Shown: positions 44,034 to 53,924, counted from the stretch's first letter. The stretch: 64,000 bases of DNA from Shewanella olleyana (GCF_023283825.1 NZ_JAKILD010000003.1:62001-126000); one strand, 5' to 3'. Numbers and translations: made by a program. Notes: generated by a model not told the origin, from the letters alone.

Positions 44034-45494
44034 TTATATGTATAAAATACTAGCCAATCCTAGGAAAGTAAAAAAACCAACCACATCGGTTACTGTCGTT
44101 AAAATAACCGAGCCTGATAAAGCAGCATCTTGATTGAATTTTTGTAATATCATCGGGATCATAACTCCCGCAATGGCAGCAACAGCCATATTAATCAAAA
44201 TAGCGCAGCCAATAATTATTCCCATTGTTGAATCACTAAACCACCAACCGGCAATTAACCCTATTACTGTCGCCCATAAGCATCCATTCAACGCACCTAT
44301 GCTCAATTCATTGCGTAATAGCGACATGACATTACCTGCAGAAATTTGCCCCATTGCCATACCGCGTATCATTAAAGTAAGCGACTGACTGCCGGCAATC
44401 CCGCCCATTGAAGCAACAATAGGCATTAACACGGCTAACGCGACAACCTGAGATAAAACATCTTCGAATAATCCGATAGTTGCCGAAGCGAGAAAAGCGG
44501 TGAGTAAATTAATTCCCAGCCACACAGCGCGGCGGCGAGCCCCTTGCGCAATAGGGGCAAATAAATCATCACTTTCATCCATACCCGCTGTGGCCATTAA
44601 TTGTGCTTCGTAATGTTCACGAACTAAAGCTGTTGCAGTTCGAAGAGTGATTCGACCAATTAATATTCCATGTTCATCTACAATCGGTAATTCAAGCTCT
44701 TTACTATGTTCGATGATCTCAGCAGCTTCAATTAATGAGAGTTTTGCTGAAATTGAGCGGCTTTCTAAAGCTATAATGTCAACAAGTAAACTGTCAGGCT
44801 CAGCTTTCATTAAATCAAAACGCTGAACGGTCCCTAAAAACCTATTGTTGTCATCAGTGATAAACACATCATTATTACAATCAAGCTCTATACGCCTGAA
44901 AAATCTCAGCCCTTGTGACACTGTCGCATTTGGGCCCAATACCACCATATGGTGATCGGCATAACGCCCTATTTCCGTATCATCATATTGATCGTAAAGC
45001 TCAAAATGTTGACGTTGTCGCTCTCCCATTTGCGCTAAAGCACGATCGGTTAAATGCTCTGGTAGCGAGTCACTCCAATCAATTAATGTTTCAGGTCTAA
45101 TTTGAACAAACAAAGCATCAAGCTCAATATCAGCCATGGCATTTAAAATGCCTAAACGAGGATCTGCACGCATAAGGCTTAATACAGCGACACGCTCATC
45201 TGGATGAATTTGCTCCCAACGTTGAGTACGCTCATCTTGAGGTAACGACTCTAGCAATAACGCAATGGTACCCGCATCAGCATCGTTCAATATCTCATTG
45301 AACACCTCTGCTTGCTTGGCACCATCAGCTTCTGCTAACTGTGAGGCAACGATACTTACTTCGGTCTGAACTTGTAAGCAAGGACTAGTGTCTAAAGCAA
45401 TATGTGACTCTTCATTCTGTGATTGATTAGCATCAGAATCAGATAATGAGCTTACTCTTGACGGATACCCCTTACTTTGATGATTGTCTTCCAT
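44034..45494 (-). CDS. mgtE: MgtE magnesium transporter
   Basis: A Mg2+-gated channel of the inner membrane. Taken from ATG at 45494 it has 486 residues; a GTG four codons earlier is possible. The order is the usual one: an N-terminal MgtE domain (about 60-160, helical repeats with PQDERTQRWEQIHPDERVAVL), a CBS pair (about 165-290) and five membrane helices (about 310-485). The pore-helix region ASMGGIAGSQSLTLMIRGMA is conserved. The N-terminal 45 residues are poorly conserved and polar. An RRF_GI-like gene lies 10 bp downstream. No M-box riboswitch is recognisable upstream. Confidence 0.92.
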   Translation of the reverse strand: MEDNHQSKGYPSRVSSLSDSDANQSQNEESHIALDTSPCLQVQTEVSIVASQLAEADGAKQAEVFNEILNDADAGTIALLLESLPQDERTQRWEQIHPDERVAVLSLMRADPRLGILNAMADIELDALFVQIRPETLIDWSDSLPEHLTDRALAQMGERQRQHFELYDQYDDTEIGRYADHHMVVLGPNATVSQGLRFFRRIELDCNNDVFITDDNNRFLGTVQRFDLMKAEPDSLLVDIIALESRSISAKLSLIEAAEIIEHSKELELPIVDEHGILIGRITLRTATALVREHYEAQLMATAGMDESDDLFAPIAQGARRRAVWLGINLLTAFLASATIGLFEDVLSQVVALAVLMPIVASMGGIAGSQSLTLMIRGMAMGQISAGNVMSLLRNELSIGALNGCLWATVIGLIAGWWFSDSTMGIIIGCAILINMAVAAIAGVMIPMILQKFNQDAALSGSVILTTVTDVVGFFTFLGLASILYI

Positions 45495-45506
45495 AGCCCC
45501 AAACAC

Positions 45507-45727
45507 TCCAAACCAATTTGGGCTGACTATATTGTTAATTTAATTGATTAGCAAACAGAATGTGATGCCGTTTTTGATTAAATACCGCTAACTTACCCAC
45601 TATAAAATAAACACTTAAACAATATACTCCCCCAAGTGACACCAAGATTTAAATGTCATCATAAAATGAAAGAGCTTGCCAATATTACGCATACAACATT
45701 GGGCCTTTTCGCTATTTTATTACAAAA
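45507..45727. other. Spacer between mgtE and the nrfA terminator
   Basis: AT-rich, with no gene and no clear regulatory element. It must contain the mgtE promoter, which I cannot place. Confidence 0.4.
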
Positions 45728-45757
45728 AATGCCAGTCAATTTTCATTGACTGGCATT
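45728..45757 (-). terminator. Intrinsic terminator of nrfA
   Basis: A perfect 13-bp stem AATGCCAGTCAAT/ATTGACTGGCATT with a TTTC loop is followed on the minus strand by T's. It lies about 90 bp past the stop. Confidence 0.82.
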
Positions 45758-45842
45758 GGCATAACAGTGTCACGATTTGAACGGTGATTTTGGAGAGTCT
45801 ATATTCAAATCACACTGATTCTGTACAAACAAGTAATTGAAA

Positions 45843-47402
45843 TTACTTAAGCTCTACAGGCCATTCTTTTTCAACACGCTTTTCTAGGAAGATTTCTTTA
45901 GATGCTTGCATCGCTTCTAAATCAAGACCAACTAGTGGTTGAACTTTAGCTTTAGTGTCGTACTTAGTTGCATCAAACTTGTAGTCTGGTGCATACTTTT
46001 TCAGTAACGCATCAGCTTCAGTAATGGCAGCATCTAAAATAGCGTTAGATTTTTCTAACAGACGAATTGCTTCAGCTGGGTTATGAGCATGAATACCGTG
46101 AGACGCCGTTGCGCTATCCCAGAACCATTGTGCGTTTCTTACTTTGGTTAGTAAGCTGTTCATTTCACCTGCTAGCGGTGTTTTGGTTTTCAATGCCGCA
46201 ACATAGTTCGCTTGCGCTTCAGCAATACCTTTACCCGCTTCTAGACCTTCAATGCCATTAGCAGCCCAAATTGCTTGAGCTTTAAAGTGCACTTCAGTTA
46301 GACGAGGATCTGTACCGTCAGCTTCAAAACGTAGTTTGTTGATTTCAGCTTTACGCTCATCAAGGATTTCTTTGAAATCTTCAGCTTCGTGACAGCTTTG
46401 ACAGTTATCAGGTAGTGCTTCAGCTTCAAACGTCACTTTATGGTTTGAGTACTCGCCGCCTTTTGCATTTTCAGCTTTTGGCATATGACAAGTGGTACAA
46501 CCAAATTCTAGATGGCTATCCATTGCATGTTCAGTACGGTCTAACATGTTTTCAAATTCAGGATGCTGAGCTTTAATCATTGGCGCACCTGAAACGGCAT
46601 TAGTCCAATCATTAAAGTTACGCTTATCGAAGTAAGCTAATTGAGCTTCTGCAGCAAAACCTTCATATAAACCGTCAGTCCCTTTGTAACCAACAAAATC
46701 TTTATAGTCAGTGTTTACGCCAGGTACCCAGTAATCCATTGGGTATTTCACTTTCTTACTGTCAGTACCGTCGAAGTAATATTCAACGTGACACTGAGCA
46801 CAAGTCTGACTTGCCTGCATTGTGGCATCTTGCTTAGTAAAGTCTTTACCAATCGCTTTCATGGCGCGGTCAGTGTAAGGGCGACTTAATCGAATTTCTT
46901 CTTTACCTAATTCATGACAATCAGCACAGCCGATTGTGTTAGACATTTCATGGCCCCAAGTAGACCATGCGTTGTCAGAAAACTTGCCTTCGCCTACTTC
47001 ATCATACATACGGGCAACATCAGGTGTTTTACATGACCAACAGCTTGCCGCCATTGCTTCGCCAACCATTTTACCGTCATGGCCTACCATAGGGTGACCT
47101 ACACGTAATGTTTTAACGATATCGGTTAATGCGTAATGATGACCACGCGCACGGTTATAGTCTTTTGCAAAACCGTATCCCGCCCATGCACTTACCAAGT
47201 TAGGGTTACTTGCTAATAAATCATCGAGCTCGCCCGATGCTGGAGTACTGACTTCAGTTTCAGCCCAAGTTTTATATTGCTCAGGGAAGGTTTTTTGCCA
47301 GTTTTCGCTTTTATACAAATCGACATCACCAGCAACGCTATAACCAGTAAAAGCAGTAGTAAGCATAACTGCGACAGCTAGTTTTCTTAATTTCATCATC
47401 AT
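45843..47402 (-). CDS. nrfA: Ammonia-forming cytochrome c nitrite reductase
   Basis: A 519-residue periplasmic pentaheme enzyme that reduces nitrite to ammonium with six electrons. The catalytic heme has the special lysine-ligated motif CWSCK (121-125), and the other four are CADCH (159), CAQCH (201), CTTCH (302) and CQSCH (334). The signal peptide ends near SVA-GD (about residue 24). It is a single gene: no nrfBCD or nrfH follows, which fits Shewanella, where CymA feeds NrfA. A lysine-ligated heme 1 needs a dedicated lyase elsewhere. Upstream lies a long leader with a NarP-type site and an FNR/EtrA-like site. Confidence 0.96.
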   Translation of the reverse strand: MMMKLRKLAVAVMLTTAFTGYSVAGDVDLYKSENWQKTFPEQYKTWAETEVSTPASGELDDLLASNPNLVSAWAGYGFAKDYNRARGHHYALTDIVKTLRVGHPMVGHDGKMVGEAMAASCWSCKTPDVARMYDEVGEGKFSDNAWSTWGHEMSNTIGCADCHELGKEEIRLSRPYTDRAMKAIGKDFTKQDATMQASQTCAQCHVEYYFDGTDSKKVKYPMDYWVPGVNTDYKDFVGYKGTDGLYEGFAAEAQLAYFDKRNFNDWTNAVSGAPMIKAQHPEFENMLDRTEHAMDSHLEFGCTTCHMPKAENAKGGEYSNHKVTFEAEALPDNCQSCHEAEDFKEILDERKAEINKLRFEADGTDPRLTEVHFKAQAIWAANGIEGLEAGKGIAEAQANYVAALKTKTPLAGEMNSLLTKVRNAQWFWDSATASHGIHAHNPAEAIRLLEKSNAILDAAITEADALLKKYAPDYKFDATKYDTKAKVQPLVGLDLEAMQASKEIFLEKRVEKEWPVELK

Positions 47403-47639
47403 TCCTCATTAGGATTTATTATTATCGACACTTAATAAATTTATAATGTCATCACTATCAAAAACACTTATTAAGTTAATTCATCAATTTCACATTTTAA
47501 AATGTCTACTAATGAAGTTTCCTTCAATCTTTTTAAATTGATAATTTTAATAAATTCGAAGCAATTATTATCACAATAATTAATAAGAGGTAGAGGCTTA
47601 CATTATAAATGTGACAATGAACAAAACTAAGCTAAATAC

Positions 47640-47653
47640 TTGTCTTACATCAA
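47640..47653 (-). promoter_or_regulatory. Possible FNR/EtrA-type (or CRP) site upstream of nrfA
   Basis: TTGTCTTACATCAA matches the FNR consensus TTGAT-N4-ATCAA perfectly in one half and 3 of 5 in the other. It lies 21 bp from the NarP-like palindrome, on the nrfA-proximal side. If it is centred near -41.5, the 5' leader of nrfA would be about 200 nt long. Confidence 0.38.
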
Positions 47654-47673
47654 AAATAGTCCAATAAAAGAGA

Positions 47674-47689
47674 TACCCCTTTAGGGGTA
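47674..47689. promoter_or_regulatory. NarP/NarL 7-2-7 binding site upstream of nrfA
   Basis: TACCCCT-TT-AGGGGTA is a perfect inverted pair of heptamers. Both match the NarL/NarP consensus TACYYMT, with the 2-nt spacing required for NarP-type binding. It lies 272 bp before the nrfA start codon. Nitrate/nitrite control of nrfA by NarQP is well known in gammaproteobacteria. Confidence 0.62.
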
Positions 47690-47887
47690 AGTAATTGAAT
47701 TTTTTTAGAGACTATATTGATAGAAAGGCCGATTTTCATGCTAATCAATCTTCAGAAAGAAAACTTACAATTTAAACGAATAACAATAAAACCAATTCAA
47801 ACAAATAGTTGTAACGCAAAAATTTATTATAAAAAACTTATTATAAAAGCTTAATCTGGTAACAACTGGTTACGATGGAGTTCACGA

Positions 47888-47944
47888 ATGAATACAGAAA
47901 CAAAACATACGTCAACTTTAACTAAGAGAATTTCAATCTGTTAA
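47888..47944 (+). CDS. Possible 18-codon leader or gene remnant
   Basis: GGAG lies 9 nt before an ATG that opens MNTETKHTSTLTKRISIC and ends at TAA. It may be a leader peptide, a remnant of a gene cut by rearrangement, or chance. Nothing recognisable follows on the plus strand. The rest of 47403-48215 is very AT-rich and carries the nrfA control sites only. Confidence 0.18.
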   Translation: MNTETKHTSTLTKRISIC

Positions 47945-48215
47945 TTTACATTATAGCTTTACCTAACCGGTGAAAATTAATCAAACCTTAATTAAAAGTT
48001 AATTTATCAACCGTGCTATTTACACAAATGAACATCATAAAAAAAGAAGCAAACAATAAATTAAAACTTTAGGTAAAGGTTATTTAATAAAACATATATT
48101 AAGCATTACTTTATTATCATAATGGATTTAAAAATATGGTGCAGCAAACGTCACAATATTTAAAAATAAAAACCTAATACTACACCCAAGGCAGAAACCA
48201 TCTATTAACTAAAAG

Positions 48216-49133
48216 TTATATCAAACCTTTAGTATTTAATTGATTAAGGATCTCTTCAGCTTTCTCTCTAAACATATCCCTGAGTAAACGTACTATTGGC
48301 GTAATTGATTGACGACTTGGACAAACAAGCCATAACTCAGTTGGATTGGGGTTGTAACCTGGCATAACATTGACAACATTGCCTGCTATTAAATCATTAG
48401 ACATATCAAGACATGACTTTATCGCAATCCCCTTACCTGCAACACACCAGCGTCTGACTAGATCACCATCATTTGAAGCTCGGTTGCCTTTAAGCTTTAT
48501 TTTATGTTCTTGCTTACCATCATTAAGTACCCACTCATCTTGTAAAATGTCCTGCAATTGGTACAACAAACCGTTTCGATTCATCAAGGTTTCAGGATTT
48601 TTTGGCATTCCATGAGCCGCAACATAGTCAGGGCTAGCACAAACGATTCTTGGCACATCACAGATTTTAAAGCCATACATGCTGGCATCCTTAGGAGAGC
48701 CGTAACGCAGCGCCATATCGACAGAATCTCGGTAAAAATCAATTTGACTGTCACTGATGCTGCTACGCAGAGTTACATTTGGGTATTGATCTAAAAAGTC
48801 ATCAAGCCAAGGCGTGATCAGATTTCTGCCTAAATCAGATGACAGAGCAATGCGTATTTCACCATCAATAATGCCTGAGTCTTCACGCATATTTAGCTTG
48901 GCTTGCTCGAGCATTTTTAATGCTTGTTCACATTGAGGAAGGTAGCGCTCGCCTGCTGTAGATAAGCGCAAATGACGGGTGGTTCTGACAAAGAGCTCAG
49001 CACCTAATGATGCTTCAACACGCTTAACAGCAGCACTCGCAGTCGCCGTACGCATATCTAAATTGGTCGCCGCTGCAGTAATACTGCGAAATTCAGCGAC
49101 TTTTAAAATCACGACTAGATCTTCAAGGAGCAT
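48216..49133 (-). CDS. LysR-family transcriptional regulator
   Basis: A 305-residue regulator of the common CrgA/AaeR-like subgroup. The winged helix-turn-helix is at residues 1-60 (LEDLVVILKVAEFRSITAAATNLDMRTATASAAVKRVEASLGAELFVRTTRHLRLSTAG), and the effector domain follows with IRIALSSDLGRNLITPWLDDFL and DSVDMALRYGSPKDASMYG. The gene ends about 800 bp before nrfA and is transcribed towards it, but the long spacer makes readthrough unlikely. A perfect 10-bp inverted repeat lies 13 bp before its start codon and could be its own operator. Confidence 0.88.
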   Translation of the reverse strand: MLLEDLVVILKVAEFRSITAAATNLDMRTATASAAVKRVEASLGAELFVRTTRHLRLSTAGERYLPQCEQALKMLEQAKLNMREDSGIIDGEIRIALSSDLGRNLITPWLDDFLDQYPNVTLRSSISDSQIDFYRDSVDMALRYGSPKDASMYGFKICDVPRIVCASPDYVAAHGMPKNPETLMNRNGLLYQLQDILQDEWVLNDGKQEHKIKLKGNRASNDGDLVRRWCVAGKGIAIKSCLDMSNDLIAGNVVNVMPGYNPNPTELWLVCPSRQSITPIVRLLRDMFREKAEEILNQLNTKGLI

Positions 49134-49145
49134 AATTTGACCATG

Positions 49146-49170
49146 ATGATGAGAAAGTGATTCTCATCAT
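49146..49170. promoter_or_regulatory. Inverted repeat just upstream of the LysR gene (operator candidate)
   Basis: ATGATGAGAA and TTCTCATCAT are perfect 10-bp arms separated by AGTGA. The position fits an operator over the promoter. The GAGAA/TTCTC halves recall Fur boxes, but the 5-nt gap is wider than the canonical Fur arrangement. No T-run follows, so a terminator is unlikely. The rest of 49171-49460 shows no gene. Confidence 0.5.
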
Positions 49171-49463
49171 ATCCAGTAATGATTAATGCACCAAATCTTA
49201 TTATCAATTTATATTTGATAATAATCTAAAATGTAAGTGCTTTTTATTTAATGAACTAACAGCCAGTCACTCAACCATATGAGCCGTATTTGAAGAATAT
49301 TGTTCGCTAACATCAAGATAAGTAAAACGAGTAATTAGCTAGATTAATAAACTCTGTCCTAAGGTTTTAATACCATTTTAAACAAAACAACGTCGTGTTG
49401 CTTCGACCTTCCGTTATAAAGAACTGGGCAAAAAGAGTGAAACAGCATGCCTTGCATGTAAAA

Positions 49464-49492
49464 AAGGCAGCTAAATTTCTTAGCTGCCTTGG
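49464..49492 (-). terminator. Intrinsic terminator of the large lipoprotein gene
   Basis: A perfect 11-bp stem AAGGCAGCTAA/TTAGCTGCCTT with a 5-nt loop is followed on the minus strand by T's, about 20 bp after the stop. Confidence 0.8.
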
Positions 49493-49509
49493 GTTAATCC
49501 TGATTTAAA

Positions 49510-51984
49510 TTACTGCTTAGCCCGTTCCCAAGGTCTGCTAGTGGTCGGATTTAACACTTTGTGAACTGAATTAGTCGATTGAGTTTGAGCTTTAGTCTCA
49601 AAAATTGACTTGTAAGCCATTTCTGCAACATCCACCATAGCGACTTGAGCAGTCTTATTGAAATATTCCATTTCAATTAATTCGTACATATTCCATCGTG
49701 GATAAATCCAGGTTTCAAATTCACCATCAACTGAATCACGCGCTCTATCAACTTCTTGAACATAGATCCGTTTACCTAAAATACCATCTGTTTCCTTTAA
49801 TAATGTCCACTCACGATGCCTACATTCTTGATTTTCGGATTGATCACACGGACTGAGAGGAATGATGAATTTCATTTTTCCATCTTCATCAAACTTAACA
49901 GGCATCGCCTGAACAAAGTAGTCAACTAAATTAGGCGGGAGTTGATTATATGGAGAATATACCCGACTACCTATTTTATCATTAAAGACCTGGAATCCTG
50001 ACATGACTCCACCCCATTCATGACATTCTTCTTCTGTGTAGTCACTCCAACAATAATTTAGATTGTCGTCAGTCCAGGCATCAGCTTGCCAAGCATTAAC
50101 AGTAGTTTGATAGTAATGTTCTGTGCCAGTATAAGCGGAATCTTCATCAAATTTGACGTTCATATCTAGTTCGGTTGCATAACCGAAATCAACGGTTAAC
50201 AGTTCAGCATTTGCATCAGAAACTTCTGCAACTACGCTGTAATCACCATTGTCGTCACCTGTCATAGTGTACTGATGCTTATAATCTGAGTAATCTACAT
50301 TTAACTGACCATTAGTGACAGACCACTTAAAATTATCCCCTGTATCGAGGCTTTCACCAACGCCGCCAGCTAAAAAGTTAAGTCTTTCAAAATCCATAGG
50401 CGTGTAAGTGTTGCTATCACCTTCACCTCTATAAACATTAAATCCCCACTGACCAAGCATTTCAGACTCAGTAAACTTTGAGTCAATCTGTGAAGCTTTG
50501 TTTAGCATTAAATCAGCTGACCAATTCTGTTCGATAACTTTACCTTCATAGACAAAATCACCCTGCTCAATAGGGGATATTGTCATCACATCGATATAAT
50601 TTGCACGAAAAGTATCAATTGAAGAACCAGAGACTAATTTAGTAAATATTGCATTTTTGGGTGCCACGCTATATTCGAATTGATCTATGCCAATATCTGC
50701 AAACTGTTGTTTTTCTTCTTCAGTAAATAAGTCGCTATACCATATATATTCATTGTAAACATGTGCGTTTTCTTCACGGTATTCAGTAAAGTCTAATTCA
50801 ATCGTATTATCTTTAACTGACCAATTAAATTTGTGATGTTCATAAACATTGATATGGCTACCAGCCATAGTAGTGCTATCAAATTCGTAACGTGTACCAC
50901 CTCTAGCGACAAAACCTTTAGCTACCGCATACGTCTGATAATAAACACTTTCGATATCATCAATATCGATGCCTTGTGAATAGTCAGGATTTGAAACAAT
51001 ATTTTCAACTTCCTGCTCAATGGCACCAGGCTCAATGGTTTCGATTTCACTAACGAGTGCATTGTATAATTCTGGGTCGCTTAAGCTTGCAACTAAGTCA
51101 ACATCATCAGCAAGTTCAATATCATCATTTTCCAACACAATATTAATAACCGCTGCAGCTTCAATAACCAGATCAGGATTAATTAAACGCTCTAATTCAG
51201 CGATATCTTTAGCATTTTCAGGTAACGTGCCTTCATTTGCCGCAACTAATAGACCGTACATTGCTGTACTTAAGGCTGTGATAGAAACATTAGTTGAATT
51301 TGCTACCGTTTCGGTTTCAGTTGCAAACTGAGCAACACTATTGGCTTTCACTTTCATTGGAGCTGCTGAAGCTTGTTCAAGTAATGACAAAGAAGCGACT
51401 GAAGGAAGCATATTAAACAGCTTTAGATCATCACCCGCTGTAAGAGTGACGGTTTTATTGACATCAACATCATCATCGACAGCGAGTTCAATGTGGTAAT
51501 TACCAAATGTATCACTTTGCGCCGTGGCTGTTTCGTTGCCTACGCTTGCTGTAATAGTAGACTCAGCAAAACCTGCCCCAACAACCGTACCACTGATTTG
51601 ATAGAGAGTTTCCACACGCTTAATCGTTAATTCGTATAAATAGGTTGTTGATTCACCATCGTTATCGGTTGCTGTGACATTAAAACTCAGTGGGGTATCA
51701 AGACTCACTGATGGAACAGTAAAGGTGACAGTATCACTATCCATCCCCGTTAAAGTAAGTTCTGGGCCTGTAACTTGTTCCCAATTGATAGAAGCGATAG
51801 AGCCATCAGAATCATTTACTGCAACTGATAATGATGCATCGGCTTTTTCAGTTACTTGAAATACATCTGCTGCAATTGTAGGGGCCTGATTAGGTACTTC
51901 AGGGGTAGGGCTATCATCAGAACTACCGCAGCCAGCTATCAGGGAACAGGAAACTAACGCGGACAATAACGACTTATCAAACAT
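49510..51984 (-). CDS. Large lipoprotein with an Ig-like/REJ-type N-terminal domain, function unknown
   Basis: An 824-residue protein with lipobox IAGC (Cys19) and a Ser/Asp/Pro linker. Residues about 33-125 form an Ig/PKD- or REJ-like beta domain (NQAPTIAADVFQVTEKADASLSVAVNDSDGSIASINWEQVTG...FTVTATDNDGES-like pattern). The next 60 residues look like a carboxypeptidase-regulatory-type beta domain (YQISGTVVGAGFAESTITASVG). The remainder, with several YxW and DY-rich strands, matches no family I know. It is probably anchored to the envelope facing periplasm or surface. A terminator follows. The role could be adhesion or polysaccharide binding, but this is speculation. Confidence 0.72.
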   Translation of the reverse strand: MFDKSLLSALVSCSLIAGCGSSDDSPTPEVPNQAPTIAADVFQVTEKADASLSVAVNDSDGSIASINWEQVTGPELTLTGMDSDTVTFTVPSVSLDTPLSFNVTATDNDGESTTYLYELTIKRVETLYQISGTVVGAGFAESTITASVGNETATAQSDTFGNYHIELAVDDDVDVNKTVTLTAGDDLKLFNMLPSVASLSLLEQASAAPMKVKANSVAQFATETETVANSTNVSITALSTAMYGLLVAANEGTLPENAKDIAELERLINPDLVIEAAAVINIVLENDDIELADDVDLVASLSDPELYNALVSEIETIEPGAIEQEVENIVSNPDYSQGIDIDDIESVYYQTYAVAKGFVARGGTRYEFDSTTMAGSHINVYEHHKFNWSVKDNTIELDFTEYREENAHVYNEYIWYSDLFTEEEKQQFADIGIDQFEYSVAPKNAIFTKLVSGSSIDTFRANYIDVMTISPIEQGDFVYEGKVIEQNWSADLMLNKASQIDSKFTESEMLGQWGFNVYRGEGDSNTYTPMDFERLNFLAGGVGESLDTGDNFKWSVTNGQLNVDYSDYKHQYTMTGDDNGDYSVVAEVSDANAELLTVDFGYATELDMNVKFDEDSAYTGTEHYYQTTVNAWQADAWTDDNLNYCWSDYTEEECHEWGGVMSGFQVFNDKIGSRVYSPYNQLPPNLVDYFVQAMPVKFDEDGKMKFIIPLSPCDQSENQECRHREWTLLKETDGILGKRIYVQEVDRARDSVDGEFETWIYPRWNMYELIEMEYFNKTAQVAMVDVAEMAYKSIFETKAQTQSTNSVHKVLNPTTSRPWERAKQ

Positions 51985-52357
51985 ATTTACATCCTTTTAA
52001 ATTAACAACCTAAATAATTCACAACCACCATACAGCACTAACTTTATGCATTAAAAGCATAAAAATGTGACAATTGTTTGCATACTGAGCGGTTATTGAG
52101 GAAGTCGTATATAAAGTGACAATATGGGAAATGGGCGTCGTCGCCTTAAGTATTAATTTCTACAAATTACATAAAAGCTCACAATTAAGAATTTATCCGG
52201 TAGCTATTGGACATGTATATTCTAATGACACTGTTGATTTTTATTAGTAAAGCTAAAACAAATTTCTGTCCAAAAATGGGTTTAACCATAATTACCTGTC
52301 GACTTATGAACGCCCTAGGAACCTCCTACCCATCAATATCATATTTCGGCTTAGGCA
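51985..52357. other. Intergenic stretch between the lipoprotein and glycosyltransferase genes
   Basis: No supported gene. A plus-strand frame of 78 codons at 52207 runs into the glycosyltransferase coding strand and looks like a shadow. A short CTGTTGATTTTTATTAGT word near 52232 recalls the ends of MITE family 1 but no element is visible. Confidence 0.4.
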
Positions 52358-53620
52358 CTAAATTAACACTCCATGTTTCTTTAACCACTCAATCGCATTC
52401 TCTGTGCCGTTTTCTTGAGACAATAGACTTGAGACTTGCATAGCTTGATGCTGCATTTGTTTATCAGTCACCATTTGCAAAATTCCCTCAGCGAGATTAT
52501 CAACCGTTAGGTGCTTTTGCTTAATCGGTTTTGGTCCTAAACCCTGTTTATGAACTTGCGCTCCCCAAAAAGGTTGGTCTGCAAAGAAAGGACATATTAG
52601 CGTTGGCTTGCCGGCCATTAACCCTGCCGCTGTTGTCCCTGCGCCGCCATGGTGAACCACTGCGGCAACTTGCGGAAATAACCAATTGTGGGGCACATTG
52701 TCGATAACTAACACCTGACTTGGAACTTCAGCAAGTTTAAGGCCGCCCCAACCGGTGACAATGATAGCTCTTACTTTTGCTTTAATAACGGCATCAATCA
52801 CCAATCGAGCGGTTTTGGCTGGATCTTTACCTGACATACTGCCAAAGCCTATATAAACAGGCGGTTTACCATCAGCTAGAAAGTCAGAAAGTGTCTTATC
52901 AGGCTCGAAATCACTCTGTTTTGGGAGAGGCCAATAACCAGTTAACACCGTGGTTTGTGGCCAATCCTGTGGGCGAGTTACTATGTGCTTACTAAAGGCA
53001 TGTAATACAAGAATGGCTTTACCTGTATTCATTGAAAGCACACCTGCTTTGTCGCTCAATTTAGGCAAGTTTAGAAGTGACATTCGAAGGATATTAAGTT
53101 GTTTCAGATAGGGTTTAAAACCTAAATTCGCTAATCGATAACTTAAGCGATTTATGACGCCACTAATATTGGGTAAACCTATTAGAGGAAAGTCACTGGT
53201 TTTAACTAACATGGGCTGTAGTAATGCCATGACAGCGGGAGCATTAAACTTCTCAGCAATAGAAGGAGCAACGATACACTTAGGATGGTAAATAACGAGC
53301 TCAGGCTGCACTTTAATTCCAGCGTTAATGCTGTCAGCCATCAACTGTTCATTTATTGGTTTGGCCAACTTCATTAACTTAATCGCGGTGTTAATGCCTT
53401 TGAATAAACTTCCCATGCTTTCAACACTGCCATCTTCCATTAGCTTAAACAGATCATTACTAAGGTATTGGTAACTTAGTCCATGGGCTTCAACTATTGA
53501 TTGAAATCGTTCATGAGTACAAACAACAACCTGATGACTGTGCGCCTGTAAGCTTACTCCCAGCGCAATAAAAGGCTCAATATCTCCACGAGAACCAATC
53601 GTCAGCAGCAAAATGTTCAT
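52358..53620 (-). CDS. GT1-family UDP-glycosyltransferase-like protein
   Basis: A 420-residue GT-B glycosyltransferase of the MGT/sterol-glucosyltransferase type. The N-terminal start MNILLLTIGSRGDIEPFIALGVSLQAHSHQVVVCTHERF is the family's acceptor-domain opening. The C-terminal donor site reads VYIGFGSMSGKDPAKT, then DNVPHNWLFPQVAAVVHHGGAGTTAAGLMAGKPTLICPFFADQPFWGAQVHKQGLGP, with the HHGGxGT and DQ residues that bind the nucleotide sugar. Both donor motifs are complete. The acceptor, possibly a lipid or small hydrophobic molecule, cannot be inferred. It stands alone; no polyketide or carotenoid genes are nearby. Confidence 0.87.
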   Translation of the reverse strand: MNILLLTIGSRGDIEPFIALGVSLQAHSHQVVVCTHERFQSIVEAHGLSYQYLSNDLFKLMEDGSVESMGSLFKGINTAIKLMKLAKPINEQLMADSINAGIKVQPELVIYHPKCIVAPSIAEKFNAPAVMALLQPMLVKTSDFPLIGLPNISGVINRLSYRLANLGFKPYLKQLNILRMSLLNLPKLSDKAGVLSMNTGKAILVLHAFSKHIVTRPQDWPQTTVLTGYWPLPKQSDFEPDKTLSDFLADGKPPVYIGFGSMSGKDPAKTARLVIDAVIKAKVRAIIVTGWGGLKLAEVPSQVLVIDNVPHNWLFPQVAAVVHHGGAGTTAAGLMAGKPTLICPFFADQPFWGAQVHKQGLGPKPIKQKHLTVDNLAEGILQMVTDKQMQHQAMQVSSLLSQENGTENAIEWLKKHGVLI

Positions 53621-53924
53621 CTCGATATCCTTAGAATTTTTTAGATTTGCACCATATAAGCGTCATCACTAGGTCTAAATAGCATAGATAACTTAAGCAA
53701 AAACAACCTCTTTCCTGTCATTTTTAAAGTGATTGTCATCACATTGGCCACATGATTGTGCTAAGCTGAACCAGACAACAACACTGTCACATTGAACGCA
53801 AACATTTAACATATCACGTTAATATCTAAGCAGATGTAAAAACCAATGCAAGGTATTGGTAAAACCTAGGGCAAGTTACTCGTCAAACCTTAAGCAAGTA
53901 TCCCGTTTATGCAGGAGGCATTAA
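53621..53924. other. Divergent spacer between the glycosyltransferase and MscS genes
   Basis: It holds two outward promoters that I cannot place with confidence. AGGAGG lies 7 nt before the MscS ATG. No hairpin or gene is seen. Confidence 0.4.

Noticed and set aside
49146-49170. Fur box
   Set aside because: The half-sites are similar, but the 5-nt gap differs from the canonical Fur arrangement, so it is kept only as an operator candidate.
52207-52443. 78-codon plus-strand frame overlapping the glycosyltransferase 3' end
   Set aside because: Overlaps a well-supported gene on the other strand and shows no family features.
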